DNA of 64,000 nt from Chryseobacterium sp. Leaf405. GTDB lineage: Bacteria; Bacteroidota; Bacteroidia; Flavobacteriales; Weeksellaceae. Location of the stretch: contig NZ_LMQN01000021.1 of NCBI RefSeq assembly GCF_001425355.1, positions 11,346 to 75,345 on the forward strand. Reading direction: 5' to 3'. Positions 43,988 through 51,610 of the stretch are shown here, piece by piece (positions within the stretch are counted from its first letter, which is position 1; each line of letters opens with the position of its first letter). The position numbers and the translations under genes were made by a program. The notes beneath the pieces were generated by a model. The model had not been told where the DNA came from, did no database searches, and saw only the letters and a list, made by a program, of their open reading frames with translations.

Positions 43988-45073
43988 ATGAATTCATTTT
44001 ATAAACTTAAAACTGTAAAAGTTCAGAAAGATACCAGCGATGCAGTAAATGTAGCCGTTGAAATTCCTGAGGAGCTGAAGGATAAATTCAGGTTCAAGCA
44101 AGGTCAGTATTTGAACTTTAAAATGATGATCGACGGTAATGAAGAGCGTCGTTCTTACTCAATTTGTAATGCTCCGAGTGAAAAGAGTAATACATTGGAA
44201 GTTTTGGTTAAGCTTTTAGAAAACGGAAAAGTTTCAGGGTATTTCAACGAACATCTTCACATGGATGAAATGCTGGAAGTAATGCCTCCGATGGGCGGTT
44301 TCAATACTTCTTATCACCCGACAAACGTGAAAACTTACGTTGGTCTGGCAGCAGGAAGTGGGATTTCTCCTGTTTTATCGAATATTAAGGAAAGTCTTTA
44401 TCAGGAGCCGAATTCAAACGCTTATTTGTTCTACAGCAACAGAAGCATGAATCATGTGATGAAAAAGGCTGAGATCGATAAATTGGTTGAACATTTTAAC
44501 GGTAGACTGAAAGTAGTTTATTTAGTAAGTCGCGAAACTCATGCAGATCCAATTTTTGAAGGAAGAATTTCTCCAGAAAAATTAGATTTATTGTTTGAAC
44601 GATATGCAGATATCGATGTTAAAGAATCTACGTTCTTCATTTGCGGACCTTCGGAAATGATTAAAGGAATTGCAGATTATTTAAAGAAAGATAAAAAAGT
44701 TCCTGCGATTCAGGTTTTGTTTGAATATTTTACCGCTCCTGATGAAGAAAATACGGAGGAAATGAGTGATGAGTTCAAAGCCATTGCCAATATCGAAAGT
44801 ATGGTAACGGTAATCATCGATGATGATGAATATTCGTTCCATTTGAATTCAAAAAAAGAGAGTATCTTAGATAAAGCATTGAAAGACAATCTTCCTGTGC
44901 CTTTTGCTTGCAAAGGAGGAGTTTGTTGTACGTGTAAAGCGGAAGTTTTGGAAGGAGAAGTTTTCATGGAGAAAAACTATGCGCTTACCGAAGAAGAAGT
45001 AGCCAGAGGCTTCGTTCTTACCTGTCAATGTCACCCGACAACGAATGTGGTGATGCTTAATTATGACGTATAA
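43988..45073 (+). CDS. paaE: Phenylacetyl-CoA epoxidase reductase subunit PaaE
   Basis: A 361-residue reductase that passes electrons from NADPH through FAD and a 2Fe-2S cluster to the PaaA di-iron site. The FAD motif RRSYSICNAP, the NAD-binding GLAAGSGISPVLSN and CGPSEMI, and the C-terminal plant-type ferredoxin ligands Cys308, Cys313, Cys316 and Cys346 (C-x4-C-x2-C-x29-C) are intact. Placement directly after paaK and before paaABC is typical of Bacteroidota, whereas in E. coli it follows paaD. There is no gap to paaK. Confidence 0.96.
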   Translation: MNSFYKLKTVKVQKDTSDAVNVAVEIPEELKDKFRFKQGQYLNFKMMIDGNEERRSYSICNAPSEKSNTLEVLVKLLENGKVSGYFNEHLHMDEMLEVMPPMGGFNTSYHPTNVKTYVGLAAGSGISPVLSNIKESLYQEPNSNAYLFYSNRSMNHVMKKAEIDKLVEHFNGRLKVVYLVSRETHADPIFEGRISPEKLDLLFERYADIDVKESTFFICGPSEMIKGIADYLKKDKKVPAIQVLFEYFTAPDEENTEEMSDEFKAIANIESMVTVIIDDDEYSFHLNSKKESILDKALKDNLPVPFACKGGVCCTCKAEVLEGEVFMEKNYALTEEEVARGFVLTCQCHPTTNVVMLNYDV

Positions 45074-45187
45074 TTAAATTAATGTAACAATTTACCAATT
45101 TAAAAATGTAACAATCAATTTTGTCGTGCTGAGCTTGTCGAAGCATCTCATTGGTAAACTGTTAGATTGGTATATTGTTAAATTTTA
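45074..45187. repeat. Palindromic paa-spacer repeat, copy A (paaE-paaA)
   Basis: Left arm TAATGTAACAATTTACCAAT and right arm ATTGGTAAACTGTTAGATTG then TATTGTTAAATT are imperfect complements. The loop contains GCTGAGCTTGTCGAAGCAT, shared with copy G at 54985-55085. It fills nearly the whole spacer. Confidence 0.75.
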
Positions 45188-45209
45188 AAATTTAAAAAAA
45201 ATTTTAATT

Positions 45210-46148
45210 ATGGATTTAGAAAAATTTGTACAATACGTACACGACGAAAATAAAGTAGAACCAAAAGATGTAATGCCTGATGATTACAGAAAACTATTGG
45301 TTCGTCAGATTTCACAGCACGCGCATTCTGAGATTGTCGGAATGTTGCCGGAAGCAAACTGGATTTCCAGGGCACCTTCATTGAGAAGAAAAATGGCTCT
45401 TTTAGCTAAAGTTCAGGATGAGGCAGGTCACGGTTTATATCTTTATTCTGCAACTGAAACATTAGGAAACGGAACGATCAGAGCCGACAGGGATGCAACG
45501 TATGAAGATATGTTGGAAGGAAAAGCAAAATATTCAAGTATTTTCAATTATCCTACATTGAGTTGGGCAGATATCGGCGCCATAGGTTGGTTGGTTGATG
45601 GAGCAGCGATTATGAATCAGGTGATGTTGATGGGGAATTCTTATGGACCTTATTCAAGAGCGATGGTGAAAATCTGTAAAGAAGAATCTTTCCACCAAAG
45701 ACAAGGTTACGAGATTTTGATGGCATTGTGTCGTGGTACAAAACAGCAGAAAGAAATGGCTCAGGCTTCGTTAAACCGTTTCTGGTGGCCAGCTTTAATG
45801 ATGTTTGGTCCAAATGACGATAGTTCACCAAACTCTAAAATTTCTATGAATTACAGAGTAAAAAGAGAAAGTAACGACAGTCTTCGTCAGCGATTTATCG
45901 ACGTTACCGTTTCTCAGGCTGAATTTTTAGGATTAACCATTCCGGATAAAGATTTAAAATGGAATGAGGAAAGACAGCATTACGATTTCGGGGAACTTCC
46001 ATGGGATGAATTCATGGAAATCTTAAAAGGAAACGGCCCTACGAACAAAAAACGTATCGAAACCAAGAGAAAAGCTCAAAGAGAAAATTCTTGGGTAAAA
46101 GAAGCTGCGGCAGCTTTCGCAGAAAAACAAGAAAAAATTTCAATATAA
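45210..46148 (+). CDS. paaA: Phenylacetyl-CoA epoxidase catalytic subunit PaaA
   Basis: A 312-residue ferritin-like di-iron oxygenase subunit that forms the ring-1,2-epoxide of phenylacetyl-CoA. Metal-site motifs are seen as Glu41 in AHSEIVG, Glu71-x2-His74 (DEAGHGLY) and the later EESFHQRQGYE. The N-terminus MDLEKFVQYVHDENKVEPKD and the C-terminal basic tail match PaaA. It is followed by paaB and paaC, each after a spacer filled with repeat sequence, which is unusual for subunits of one complex. Confidence 0.97.
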   Translation: MDLEKFVQYVHDENKVEPKDVMPDDYRKLLVRQISQHAHSEIVGMLPEANWISRAPSLRRKMALLAKVQDEAGHGLYLYSATETLGNGTIRADRDATYEDMLEGKAKYSSIFNYPTLSWADIGAIGWLVDGAAIMNQVMLMGNSYGPYSRAMVKICKEESFHQRQGYEILMALCRGTKQQKEMAQASLNRFWWPALMMFGPNDDSSPNSKISMNYRVKRESNDSLRQRFIDVTVSQAEFLGLTIPDKDLKWNEERQHYDFGELPWDEFMEILKGNGPTNKKRIETKRKAQRENSWVKEAAAAFAEKQEKISI

Positions 46149-46252
46149 TAATATACCAGTGTAAAAATGTAGCAATTCAATTGTCATTCTGATCAAAGCG
46201 AAGAATCTCATTATTGTTAAACTGGTACATTGATACATTGTTAAATTTAATT
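46149..46252. repeat. Palindromic paa-spacer repeat, copy B (paaA-paaB)
   Basis: Left arm ATACCAGTGTAAAAATGTAG and right arm GTTAAACTGGTACATTGATA with ATTGTTAAATT. The loop is TTGTCATTCTGATCAAAGCG with AAGAATCTCATT, a different but related core to copy A. It produces an in-frame 15-codon upstream extension of paaB that should be ignored. Confidence 0.72.
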
Positions 46253-46258
46253 TTATTT

Positions 46259-46540
46259 ATGGCAAATTTAGATATGTGGGAAGTGTTTATTCAAACTAAA
46301 CCGGGATTATCTCACAAACACGTTGGAATAGTACAGGCACCAACAGCAGAAATGGCTTTGCAGAACGCAAGAGACGTTTATACAAGAAGAAAAGAAGGGA
46401 CTTCTGTTTGGGTTGTTCCAAGTAAATATATCGTGACTTCAGAAGGAATTGATAAAGAAGCTTTCTTTGATCCGGCTGATGACAAACTGTACCGTCACCC
46501 GACGTTCTACGACATTCCAAACGATGTAAAAAATATGTAA
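46259..46540 (+). CDS. paaB: Phenylacetyl-CoA epoxidase subunit PaaB
   Basis: A 93-residue small subunit of the PaaABCE epoxidase, needed for the assembly of the multicomponent complex. MANLDMWEVFIQTKPGLSHK and ARDVYTRRKEG are the PaaB signature. The start at 46259 is chosen because the alternative at 46214 lies within the palindromic repeat and the family begins at this methionine. It is somewhat shorter or equal to other PaaB proteins. Confidence 0.95.
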   Translation: MANLDMWEVFIQTKPGLSHKHVGIVQAPTAEMALQNARDVYTRRKEGTSVWVVPSKYIVTSEGIDKEAFFDPADDKLYRHPTFYDIPNDVKNM

Positions 46541-46542
46541 TA

Positions 46543-46604
46543 AAGAAGTTAGAAGTTAGATTCTAGAATTTAGTCTAATATCTAACCTCTAATATCTAAA
46601 TTCT
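46543..46604. repeat. TTAGA-family inverted repeat (paaB-paaC)
   Basis: AGAAGTTAGAAGTTAGATTC and the imperfect complement ATCTAACCTCTAATATCTAA enclose almost no loop. It belongs to the same family as 18698-18792 and not to the main paa-spacer repeat. It ends 8 bp before paaC. Confidence 0.6.
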
Positions 46605-46612
46605 ATAAAAAA

Positions 46613-47362
46613 ATGAACCCATTATATAATTATTTATTAAAACTAGCAGACGACAGTTTCATTATGGGACAGCGTTTGTCTGCGTGGTGCGGTGAAGGTC
46701 CTTATTTAGAGGAAGATATAGCATTAACAAATATCGCTTTGGATGAACTTGGACAGGCAAATAACTTCTATGTTTATGCTTCAAGAGTTATCGAAAACGG
46801 TAAAAGTGAAGATGATTTGGCATTTTTAAGATACGAACACGAATATCTAAACGCACACTGGACGGAACTTCCGAACGAAGATTATGCTCAGACGATTTTG
46901 AAAGTGTATGTTTTCGCCGTATATCAGAAATTGATGTACGAAGCATTATCAAACTCTACAAACGAAGAACTTTCGGCTATTGCTCAGAAATCGTTGAAAG
47001 AGGTAAGATATCACTATACTCATACAGCTTCTTGGATGAAAATTTTCGCTCAGGGAACGGAAGAAAGCAAATCCCGTTTAGAAAAAGCAATTGAGAATAT
47101 CTGGGAGTACACAAAAGGTTTATTCGCAAAAACAGAAGGAGAAGATGATTTGGTAGCTTTAAATATTGCTCCGAATATAGATTCTCTTTACGAAGAATTT
47201 TTAACGATTACGCAGAAAGATTTTGCAGATTTCAAATTAGAATATCCAACAAATCCTTTCATGCAGCCAAAATCAAGAACAGGATATCACACAGAATACT
47301 TTGGATTTATGCTTTGTGAATTGCAATATATGCAGAGAGCGTATCCTGGTTGTACTTGGTAA
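46613..47362 (+). CDS. paaC: Phenylacetyl-CoA epoxidase structural subunit PaaC
   Basis: A 249-residue ferritin-like subunit that pairs with PaaA as the non-catalytic structural partner. LADDSFIMGQRLSAWCGEGP, the EDIALTNIALDELGQA helix and the RYHYTHTASWM segment match PaaC. Family length is about 250. The start follows an inverted repeat by 8 bp. Confidence 0.96.
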   Translation: MNPLYNYLLKLADDSFIMGQRLSAWCGEGPYLEEDIALTNIALDELGQANNFYVYASRVIENGKSEDDLAFLRYEHEYLNAHWTELPNEDYAQTILKVYVFAVYQKLMYEALSNSTNEELSAIAQKSLKEVRYHYTHTASWMKIFAQGTEESKSRLEKAIENIWEYTKGLFAKTEGEDDLVALNIAPNIDSLYEEFLTITQKDFADFKLEYPTNPFMQPKSRTGYHTEYFGFMLCELQYMQRAYPGCTW

Positions 47363-47374
47363 ATTTTGATTTAT

Positions 47375-47460
47375 TCTTTGTTGACTTTGTTAAGTGAAAC
47401 ACCTTTGCGAACTTAAAAACAGTTAGTAGTCAAAAAAACTTAGTGCACTTTGCGTTTAAA
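47375..47460. repeat. Extragenic CTTTGCG-type repeat (after paaC)
   Basis: The words CTTTGTTGACTTTGTTAAG, CACCTTTGCGAACTTAAAAA and TGCACTTTGCGTTTAAA recur with spacing of about 35-45 bp. I recognise this series as an intergenic repeat common in Flavobacteriia. It occupies most of the 158-bp gap before the small ORF. Confidence 0.5.
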
Positions 47461-47520
47461 TTTTTAAAGCTTGAAAAGCAAATATTTTAATAAGCTGATT
47501 TAGGATTAATTATTTTGTTT

Positions 47521-47715
47521 ATGATCTTTTGTTTCGGAATTTTTAATTCAAAAGTCAGTCTACAATATGAAACAAATAATCCGGGAGATTGTGTTTCACA
47601 AATTTCAGGAAGAAATTTATGCCAAGATATAGAACAAGGAAAAATATTAATTATTATTGATATTGTTTTAATTGTTCTTTCAATGTTGTTTAGGAAAAAA
47701 ATAGTAAGAGATTGA
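47521..47715 (+). CDS. Possible small membrane protein between paaC and paaD
   Basis: A 64-codon frame starting at ATG 47521 (a TTG 2 codons earlier is also possible). It encodes a hydrophobic N-terminus, a polar middle with three cysteines (NPGDCVSQISGRNLCQD) and a C-terminal membrane helix (ILIIIDIVLIVLSMLF) ending in a basic tail. Its TGA overlaps the TTG start of paaD (TTGA, 47712-47715), the layout of a translationally coupled pair. This coupling and the sensible topology argue for a real gene, but I recognise no homologue and the frame is short. Confidence 0.45.
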   Translation: MIFCFGIFNSKVSLQYETNNPGDCVSQISGRNLCQDIEQGKILIIIDIVLIVLSMLFRKKIVRD

Positions 47716-48176
47716 AAAATCCTTTAGAAATATTAGAACTAGTTCCCGATCCGGAAATTCCGGTAATCAATATCGTGGAATTAGGCATTGTAAGAGAAGC
47801 TAAAATTACGAGCGAGAATTCTTGTGAAGTAACGATTACGCCGACTTATTCTGCCTGTCCCGCCATGTTTACCATCGAGGAAGATATCATCAAATTGATG
47901 AAAGAAAACGGTTGGGATGCTAAAGTAGTCACCAAAATGTTTCCGATTTGGACTACAGATTGGCTGACAGATGAAGCGAGAGAAAAGCTCCGCGTGTACG
48001 GAATTACACCTCCCGAAAAAGGAGCCGACGAACACCACATCGGGAAACCGAAAAAATGTCCGCGTTGCGGTTCTATGAATTCAAAACAGATCAGCAGATT
48101 CGGGTCTACTTTATGTAAGGCTTCGTATCAATGTTTAGACTGTCTGGAGCCATTTGATTATTTTAAATGTCATTAA
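47712..48176 (+). CDS. paaD: Phenylacetyl-CoA epoxidase maturation factor PaaD
   Basis: A 154-residue protein with an N-terminal DUF59/MIP18 domain (LVPDPEIPVINIVELGIVRE, SACPAMF) and a C-terminal zinc ribbon (CPRCGS about residue 115, then CLDCLEPFDYFKCH). PaaD is thought to help iron-sulfur assembly in PaaE and is needed for epoxidase activity. No ATG is available near the conserved N-terminus; the TTG at 47712 overlapping the preceding stop is the best start. In most organisms paaD follows paaC directly, here a repeat and a small ORF intervene. Confidence 0.93.
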   Translation: MKNPLEILELVPDPEIPVINIVELGIVREAKITSENSCEVTITPTYSACPAMFTIEEDIIKLMKENGWDAKVVTKMFPIWTTDWLTDEAREKLRVYGITPPEKGADEHHIGKPKKCPRCGSMNSKQISRFGSTLCKASYQCLDCLEPFDYFKCH

Positions 48177-48286
48177 TTCAAAGTGATTTTACAGATATGA
48201 TAATTTACATTATAATTAATTTTAACAACAGCTGAATTAATAGTAAATTAGAGTATTATTAAAACCTTAAATTAAAAATATAAGCC

Positions 48287-49087
48287 ATGTACACACAACT
48301 TGATATTGAATCACATTTTGACGGGAAATTAAAAATCGCTTATCTCAATCAGCCTGATACAATGAATGCTTTAACCAAGCCTTCGTTAGCAGATTTGAAA
48401 GATTTTGTAAAAGAATGCAGTAATGATCCAACAGTAAGATGTGTTGCGATTTCTGGTAGAGGAAGGGCTTTTTGCTCTGGTCAGAATCTGGATGACGCTT
48501 TTGTACAGGGAGACGAACATCATGATGACGATATTATAAGAAGAATTGTGACGGATTATTATAATCCTTTGGTGATGGAAATTACACGTTGCAGAAAACC
48601 TGTTGTCGCTTTGGTCAATGGTCCTGCAGTTGGAGCCGGAGCAATGTTGGCGTTGATTTGTGACTTCGTTTTAGCCAATAATAAAGCATATTTCGCCCAG
48701 GCATTTTCCAATATCGGTTTAATTCCTGATACGGGCGGAACGTATTTCTTGCCTAAGTTATTGGGAAGACAATTAGCAAATTATTTAGCGTTTACAGGGA
48801 AAAAATTATCTGCTGAAGAATCTAAATCGTACGGTTTGGTGGCTGAAGTTTTCGCTGAAGAAGAATTCAATTCAAAATCAATGGAAATTTTAGAAAAAGT
48901 ATCGAATATGCCGACGGTTGGTTTAAAATTAACTAAAAAAGCTTTTGCTGCTTCTTACAACAATACCTTGAAAGAGCAATTGGAGCTTGAAGGCGATTTG
49001 CAGCAGGAAGCGGCAGAAACAGAAGATTTTAAAGAAGGCGTAAGTGCCTTTTTAGAGAAAAGAAAACCTAATTATAAAGGAAAATAA
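48287..49087 (+). CDS. paaG: 1,2-epoxyphenylacetyl-CoA isomerase PaaG
   Basis: A 266-residue crotonase-fold enzyme that converts the epoxide to the seven-membered oxepin-CoA. It resembles PaaG, not PaaF: RGRAFCSGQNLDD oxyanion loop, YYNPLVMEI, GAGAMLALICD, the catalytic Asp148 in GLIPDTGGTYFLP, and the C-terminal EGVSAFLEKRKPNYKGK. The upstream 110-bp gap (48177-48286) holds no recognisable element. A separate PaaF-like hydratase is not in the operon, so hydration of 2,3-dehydroadipyl-CoA must be done by another crotonase. Confidence 0.92.
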   Translation: MYTQLDIESHFDGKLKIAYLNQPDTMNALTKPSLADLKDFVKECSNDPTVRCVAISGRGRAFCSGQNLDDAFVQGDEHHDDDIIRRIVTDYYNPLVMEITRCRKPVVALVNGPAVGAGAMLALICDFVLANNKAYFAQAFSNIGLIPDTGGTYFLPKLLGRQLANYLAFTGKKLSAEESKSYGLVAEVFAEEEFNSKSMEILEKVSNMPTVGLKLTKKAFAASYNNTLKEQLELEGDLQQEAAETEDFKEGVSAFLEKRKPNYKGK

Positions 49088-49187
49088 GAATTAATATAAC
49101 AATGTACCAATGTAGCAGTTTGCCAATTACTAAATTATTGGAAGTCAATTAAATTGTTACATTGTTACATTGATACACTGTTACATT
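49088..49187. repeat. Palindromic paa-spacer repeat, copy D (paaG-paaH)
   Basis: Left arm AATATAACAATGTACCAATG with TAGCAGTTTGCCAATT and right arm AATTGTTACATTGTTACATT then GATACACTGTTACATT pair over most of about 35 bp. The loop ACTAAATTATTGGAAGTC lacks the TGTC core of copies A and B. Confidence 0.75.
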
Positions 49188-50318
49188 ATGAACGTAGGAA
49201 TTATTGGTGCAGGAACTATGGGCGTAGGAATTGCTCAGGTAGCTGCAACAGCTGGTTGCAAAGTCGTATTATTCGACGCAAATACTTCGCAAATAGATAA
49301 AGCACTTTCTGGCTTAGAAAAAACACTGAATAAATTAGTTGAAAAAGCTAAAATCTCTCAGGAAAAAGCAACAGAAATCAAAAATAATATCATTAAAGGT
49401 GAAACTTTACAGGATTTAAAAGATTCTGATCTAGTAATTGAAGCCATCATCGAAAACAAAGAAATCAAAACCAAAGTTTTTACAGAATTAGAAAAATACG
49501 TTTCTGAAAGCTGTGTGATTGCTTCCAATACATCCTCAATTTCCATAACGTCTCTTGGTGCTGAATTACAGAAACCGGAACGTTTCATCGGAATTCACTT
49601 TTTTAATCCGGCTCCTTTGATGCCTTTGGTTGAGATTATTCCATCTTTACTTACAGAAAAATCTTTAGCGGAAAAAATCTACACCTTGATGAAAGGTTGG
49701 GGGAAAACGCCTGTTATAGCCAAAGATATTCCGGGATTTATCGTGAATAGAATTGCCCGCCCTTATTACGGAGAAGGATTAAGAATCGTTGAAGAAAATA
49801 TAGCAACGGTGGAACAGGTTGATGATGCAATGAAAACAATCGGAAATTTCAAAATGGGACCTTTTGAATTAATGGATCTCATCGGTGTTGATGTGAATTT
49901 CTCAGTTACAAAAACAGTTTATAACGAATATTTTTACGACCCAAAATACAAACCATCCCTTTTCCAACAAAGAATGTCGGAAGCTAAACTTCACGGCAGA
50001 AAAACCGGGAAAGGTTTCTATGATTATTCTGAAGGAGTTGAAAAACCGGTTGCAGAAAAAGATGATGCGCTTTATCAACAAATATTTTTAAGAATCATCT
50101 CAATGTTAATTAACGAAGCAGTTGAAGCGAAAAGAATAGATATTGCTAATGATGAAGATTTAGAATTGGCGATGCAGAAAGGGGTAAATTATCCAAAAGG
50201 ATTATTGGCCTGGGGAAAAGAAATCGGATATGCAAAAATCTCTGAAACTTTACAGAATCTTTACGAGGAATATCAGGAGGAAAGATACAGACAAAGCCCG
50301 TTACTTCGTAAATTATAA
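49188..50318 (+). CDS. paaH: 3-hydroxyacyl-CoA dehydrogenase PaaH
   Basis: A 376-residue NAD-dependent dehydrogenase for 3-hydroxyadipyl-CoA. The Rossmann motif GAGTMGVG (residues 6-13), the catalytic His in IGIHFFNPAP, the NRIARPYYGEGLRI helix of the first C-terminal domain and a second 3HCDH domain (about 290-370) are visible. It is about 100 residues shorter than E. coli PaaH, which carries an additional C-terminal part. The start at 49188 is preferred to an in-frame ATG at 49170, which belongs to the repeat. Confidence 0.92.
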   Translation: MNVGIIGAGTMGVGIAQVAATAGCKVVLFDANTSQIDKALSGLEKTLNKLVEKAKISQEKATEIKNNIIKGETLQDLKDSDLVIEAIIENKEIKTKVFTELEKYVSESCVIASNTSSISITSLGAELQKPERFIGIHFFNPAPLMPLVEIIPSLLTEKSLAEKIYTLMKGWGKTPVIAKDIPGFIVNRIARPYYGEGLRIVEENIATVEQVDDAMKTIGNFKMGPFELMDLIGVDVNFSVTKTVYNEYFYDPKYKPSLFQQRMSEAKLHGRKTGKGFYDYSEGVEKPVAEKDDALYQQIFLRIISMLINEAVEAKRIDIANDEDLELAMQKGVNYPKGLLAWGKEIGYAKISETLQNLYEEYQEERYRQSPLLRKL

Positions 50319-50402
50319 ATTTACCAATGTATCAGTTTATCAATGTAACAATATTTAAAAACATTGGTAAACTGATACATTGCTAAATTGTTACATTAAT
50401 AT
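50319..50402. repeat. Palindromic paa-spacer repeat, copy E (paaH-104 aa gene)
   Basis: The best-preserved stem. ACCAATGTATCAGTTTATCA with ATGT (50323-50346) pairs with ACATTGGTAAACTGATACAT with TGCT (50361-50384) at 22 of 24 positions around a 14-nt AT-rich loop. The repeat ends almost at the next start codon. Confidence 0.85.
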
Positions 50403-50403
50403 T

Positions 50404-50718
50404 ATGGATATAGAAGGATTCAGAGCTGAATTGGAAACAAGGCTTATCATTGAAAAACAATACATTATTCAGGAACTTTCTACGATTAATGATGATCAGG
50501 AAAAACTTGAATTATTAGGAAAATTCAATGAAAAATATAAAGAGTTAATTAAAAGAATTGCGAACGAAGAAGGAATTGATCTGAATGCTGTTTATCCGAC
50601 AGAAAATTTATCAAGTTCAGAAAATCTTACTTACGAGCAGATAATTCTTGGTAAAACAATGAGTATTTATGACCAATTGGCTGATGAATTATATGAAGAA
50701 ATAACAAGTACAAATTAA
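50404..50718 (+). CDS. Uncharacterised 104-residue protein in the paa operon
   Basis: A small acidic, mainly helical soluble protein (MDIEGFRAELETRLIIEKQY, then a helix of ELLGKFNEKYKELIKRIANE, a Ser-rich linker and EQIILGKTMSIYDQLADELY). There is no signal peptide and no domain that I know. The next gene, paaI, begins 3 bp after its stop, so it is tightly coupled to the thioesterase. The start at 50404 excludes 8 codons that derive from the upstream repeat. Possibly a small partner or regulator of a pathway enzyme, but this is unsupported beyond position. Confidence 0.75.
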   Translation: MDIEGFRAELETRLIIEKQYIIQELSTINDDQEKLELLGKFNEKYKELIKRIANEEGIDLNAVYPTENLSSSENLTYEQIILGKTMSIYDQLADELYEEITSTN

Positions 50719-50721
50719 AAA

Positions 50722-51135
50722 ATGAACCCAAGACAGGTTGCAGAATATATGTTCGATCAGGATGAGTTTTCCCAATGGATGAATATCAAACTGATTGAAG
50801 TCAAAGAAAATTATTGTTTAATCGAAATGCCCATTAAAAAAGAAATGATTAACGGGTTGAAGACGGTTCACGGAGGCGTTACATTTGCTTTTGCGGATTC
50901 TGCGTTGGCATTTTCGTCCAACAATTCCGGAGATGCAGCCGTGGCCTTGAATTGTATCATCAATTTTACCAAAGCCGGAAAAGAAGGCGATATTTTCAGA
51001 GCCGAAAGTATTTTGGTTAATGACACAAGAAAAACCGCTGTGTACGACATTAAAATTAACAATCAAAATGATGAACTGGTGGCGAAGTTTGTCGGAACGG
51101 TATATAAAATCGGAAAAAAAGTAATGGAACTTTAG
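50722..51135 (+). CDS. paaI: Hydroxyphenylacetyl-CoA thioesterase PaaI
   Basis: A 137-residue hotdog-fold thioesterase that releases CoA from stalled hydroxylated or ring intermediates. The motif NGLKTVHGGVTFAFADSALA, with HGG and the catalytic acid Asp in FADSA, is the PaaI signature. The length fits. Three base pairs separate it from the preceding 104-residue gene. Directly after its stop begins the left arm of a palindromic element that holds a separate gene. Confidence 0.93.
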   Translation: MNPRQVAEYMFDQDEFSQWMNIKLIEVKENYCLIEMPIKKEMINGLKTVHGGVTFAFADSALAFSSNNSGDAAVALNCIINFTKAGKEGDIFRAESILVNDTRKTAVYDIKINNQNDELVAKFVGTVYKIGKKVMEL

Positions 51136-51608
51136 GCTCAATGTACCATTGTATCAATATAACAGTTTACCAATGATAAAATAAAATTAATATTTAACAC
51201 AAATGATAAATTTTGAAAATAATCCATTGATTACAAAAACTGTTCAATTTTCATTAGATATTATTGAATTTTGCGAATTGTTAGATGAAAACAAAAAGTT
51301 TGTTATTGCGAAACAATTATTTCGCTCTGGAACAAGCATTGGAGCAAATGCATTTGAAGCTCAAAATCCTCATAGTAAAAATGATTTTATCAATAAGATA
51401 AAAATTTCAGCCAAAGAATTGGAAGAGACCAAATATTGGCTATATCTGTGTAAACACTCCAAAAATTATCCATTTGATGAAAAGCTTGAACATCAAGTAG
51501 TGGAATTAGGAAAAATTATTTATAAAATATTAAGTACAAGTTTAAATAAAACCCCACGCATTTAGCATTGTTATACTGTTACATTGCTACATTGTTAAAT
51601 TAATTTAA
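51136..51608 (+). mobile_element. IVS-like element: palindromic repeat with a four-helix-bundle gene in its loop
   Basis: The left arm (51139-51175, containing CAATATAACAGTTTACCAATG) and right arm (51566-51600, containing CATTGTTATACTGTTACATTG) are imperfect complements, 18 of 21 at the core and about 26 of 33 overall. Both belong to the same repeat family that fills other paa gaps. Here the loop is about 390 bp and contains a complete gene, whose TAG stop is directly followed by the right arm. The layout resembles the stem-plus-ORF intervening sequences of bacterial 23S rRNA genes. No terminal target duplication was identified by eye. Confidence 0.6.
51203..51565 (+). CDS. Four-helix-bundle protein (23S rRNA intervening-sequence protein family)
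   Basis: A 120-residue helical protein of the TIGR02436-type family. The typical blocks are FSLDIIEFCELL, the LFRSGTSIGANAFEA turn (usual R-S-xx-S-I-xx-N-xx-E pattern) and ISAKELEETKYWLYL. These proteins are encoded within 23S rRNA intervening sequences in Leptospira and Coxiella and occur widely as stand-alone genes in Bacteroidota; related bundles (Avd) bind RNA or reverse transcriptase in diversity-generating retroelements. There is no link to phenylacetate degradation. The gene sits between the arms of a palindromic repeat in the paaI-paaJ gap, as if inserted there. Confidence 0.88.
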   Translation: MINFENNPLITKTVQFSLDIIEFCELLDENKKFVIAKQLFRSGTSIGANAFEAQNPHSKNDFINKIKISAKELEETKYWLYLCKHSKNYPFDEKLEHQVVELGKIIYKILSTSLNKTPRI

Positions 51609-51610
51609 TT

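Noticed and set aside
46214..46258. Longer PaaB, PaaH and 104-residue protein starts (46214, 49170, 50380)
   Set aside because: The extensions all translate the right arm of the palindromic repeat (MLNWYID, MIHCYI, MLNCYIN) and precede the family-typical methionine.
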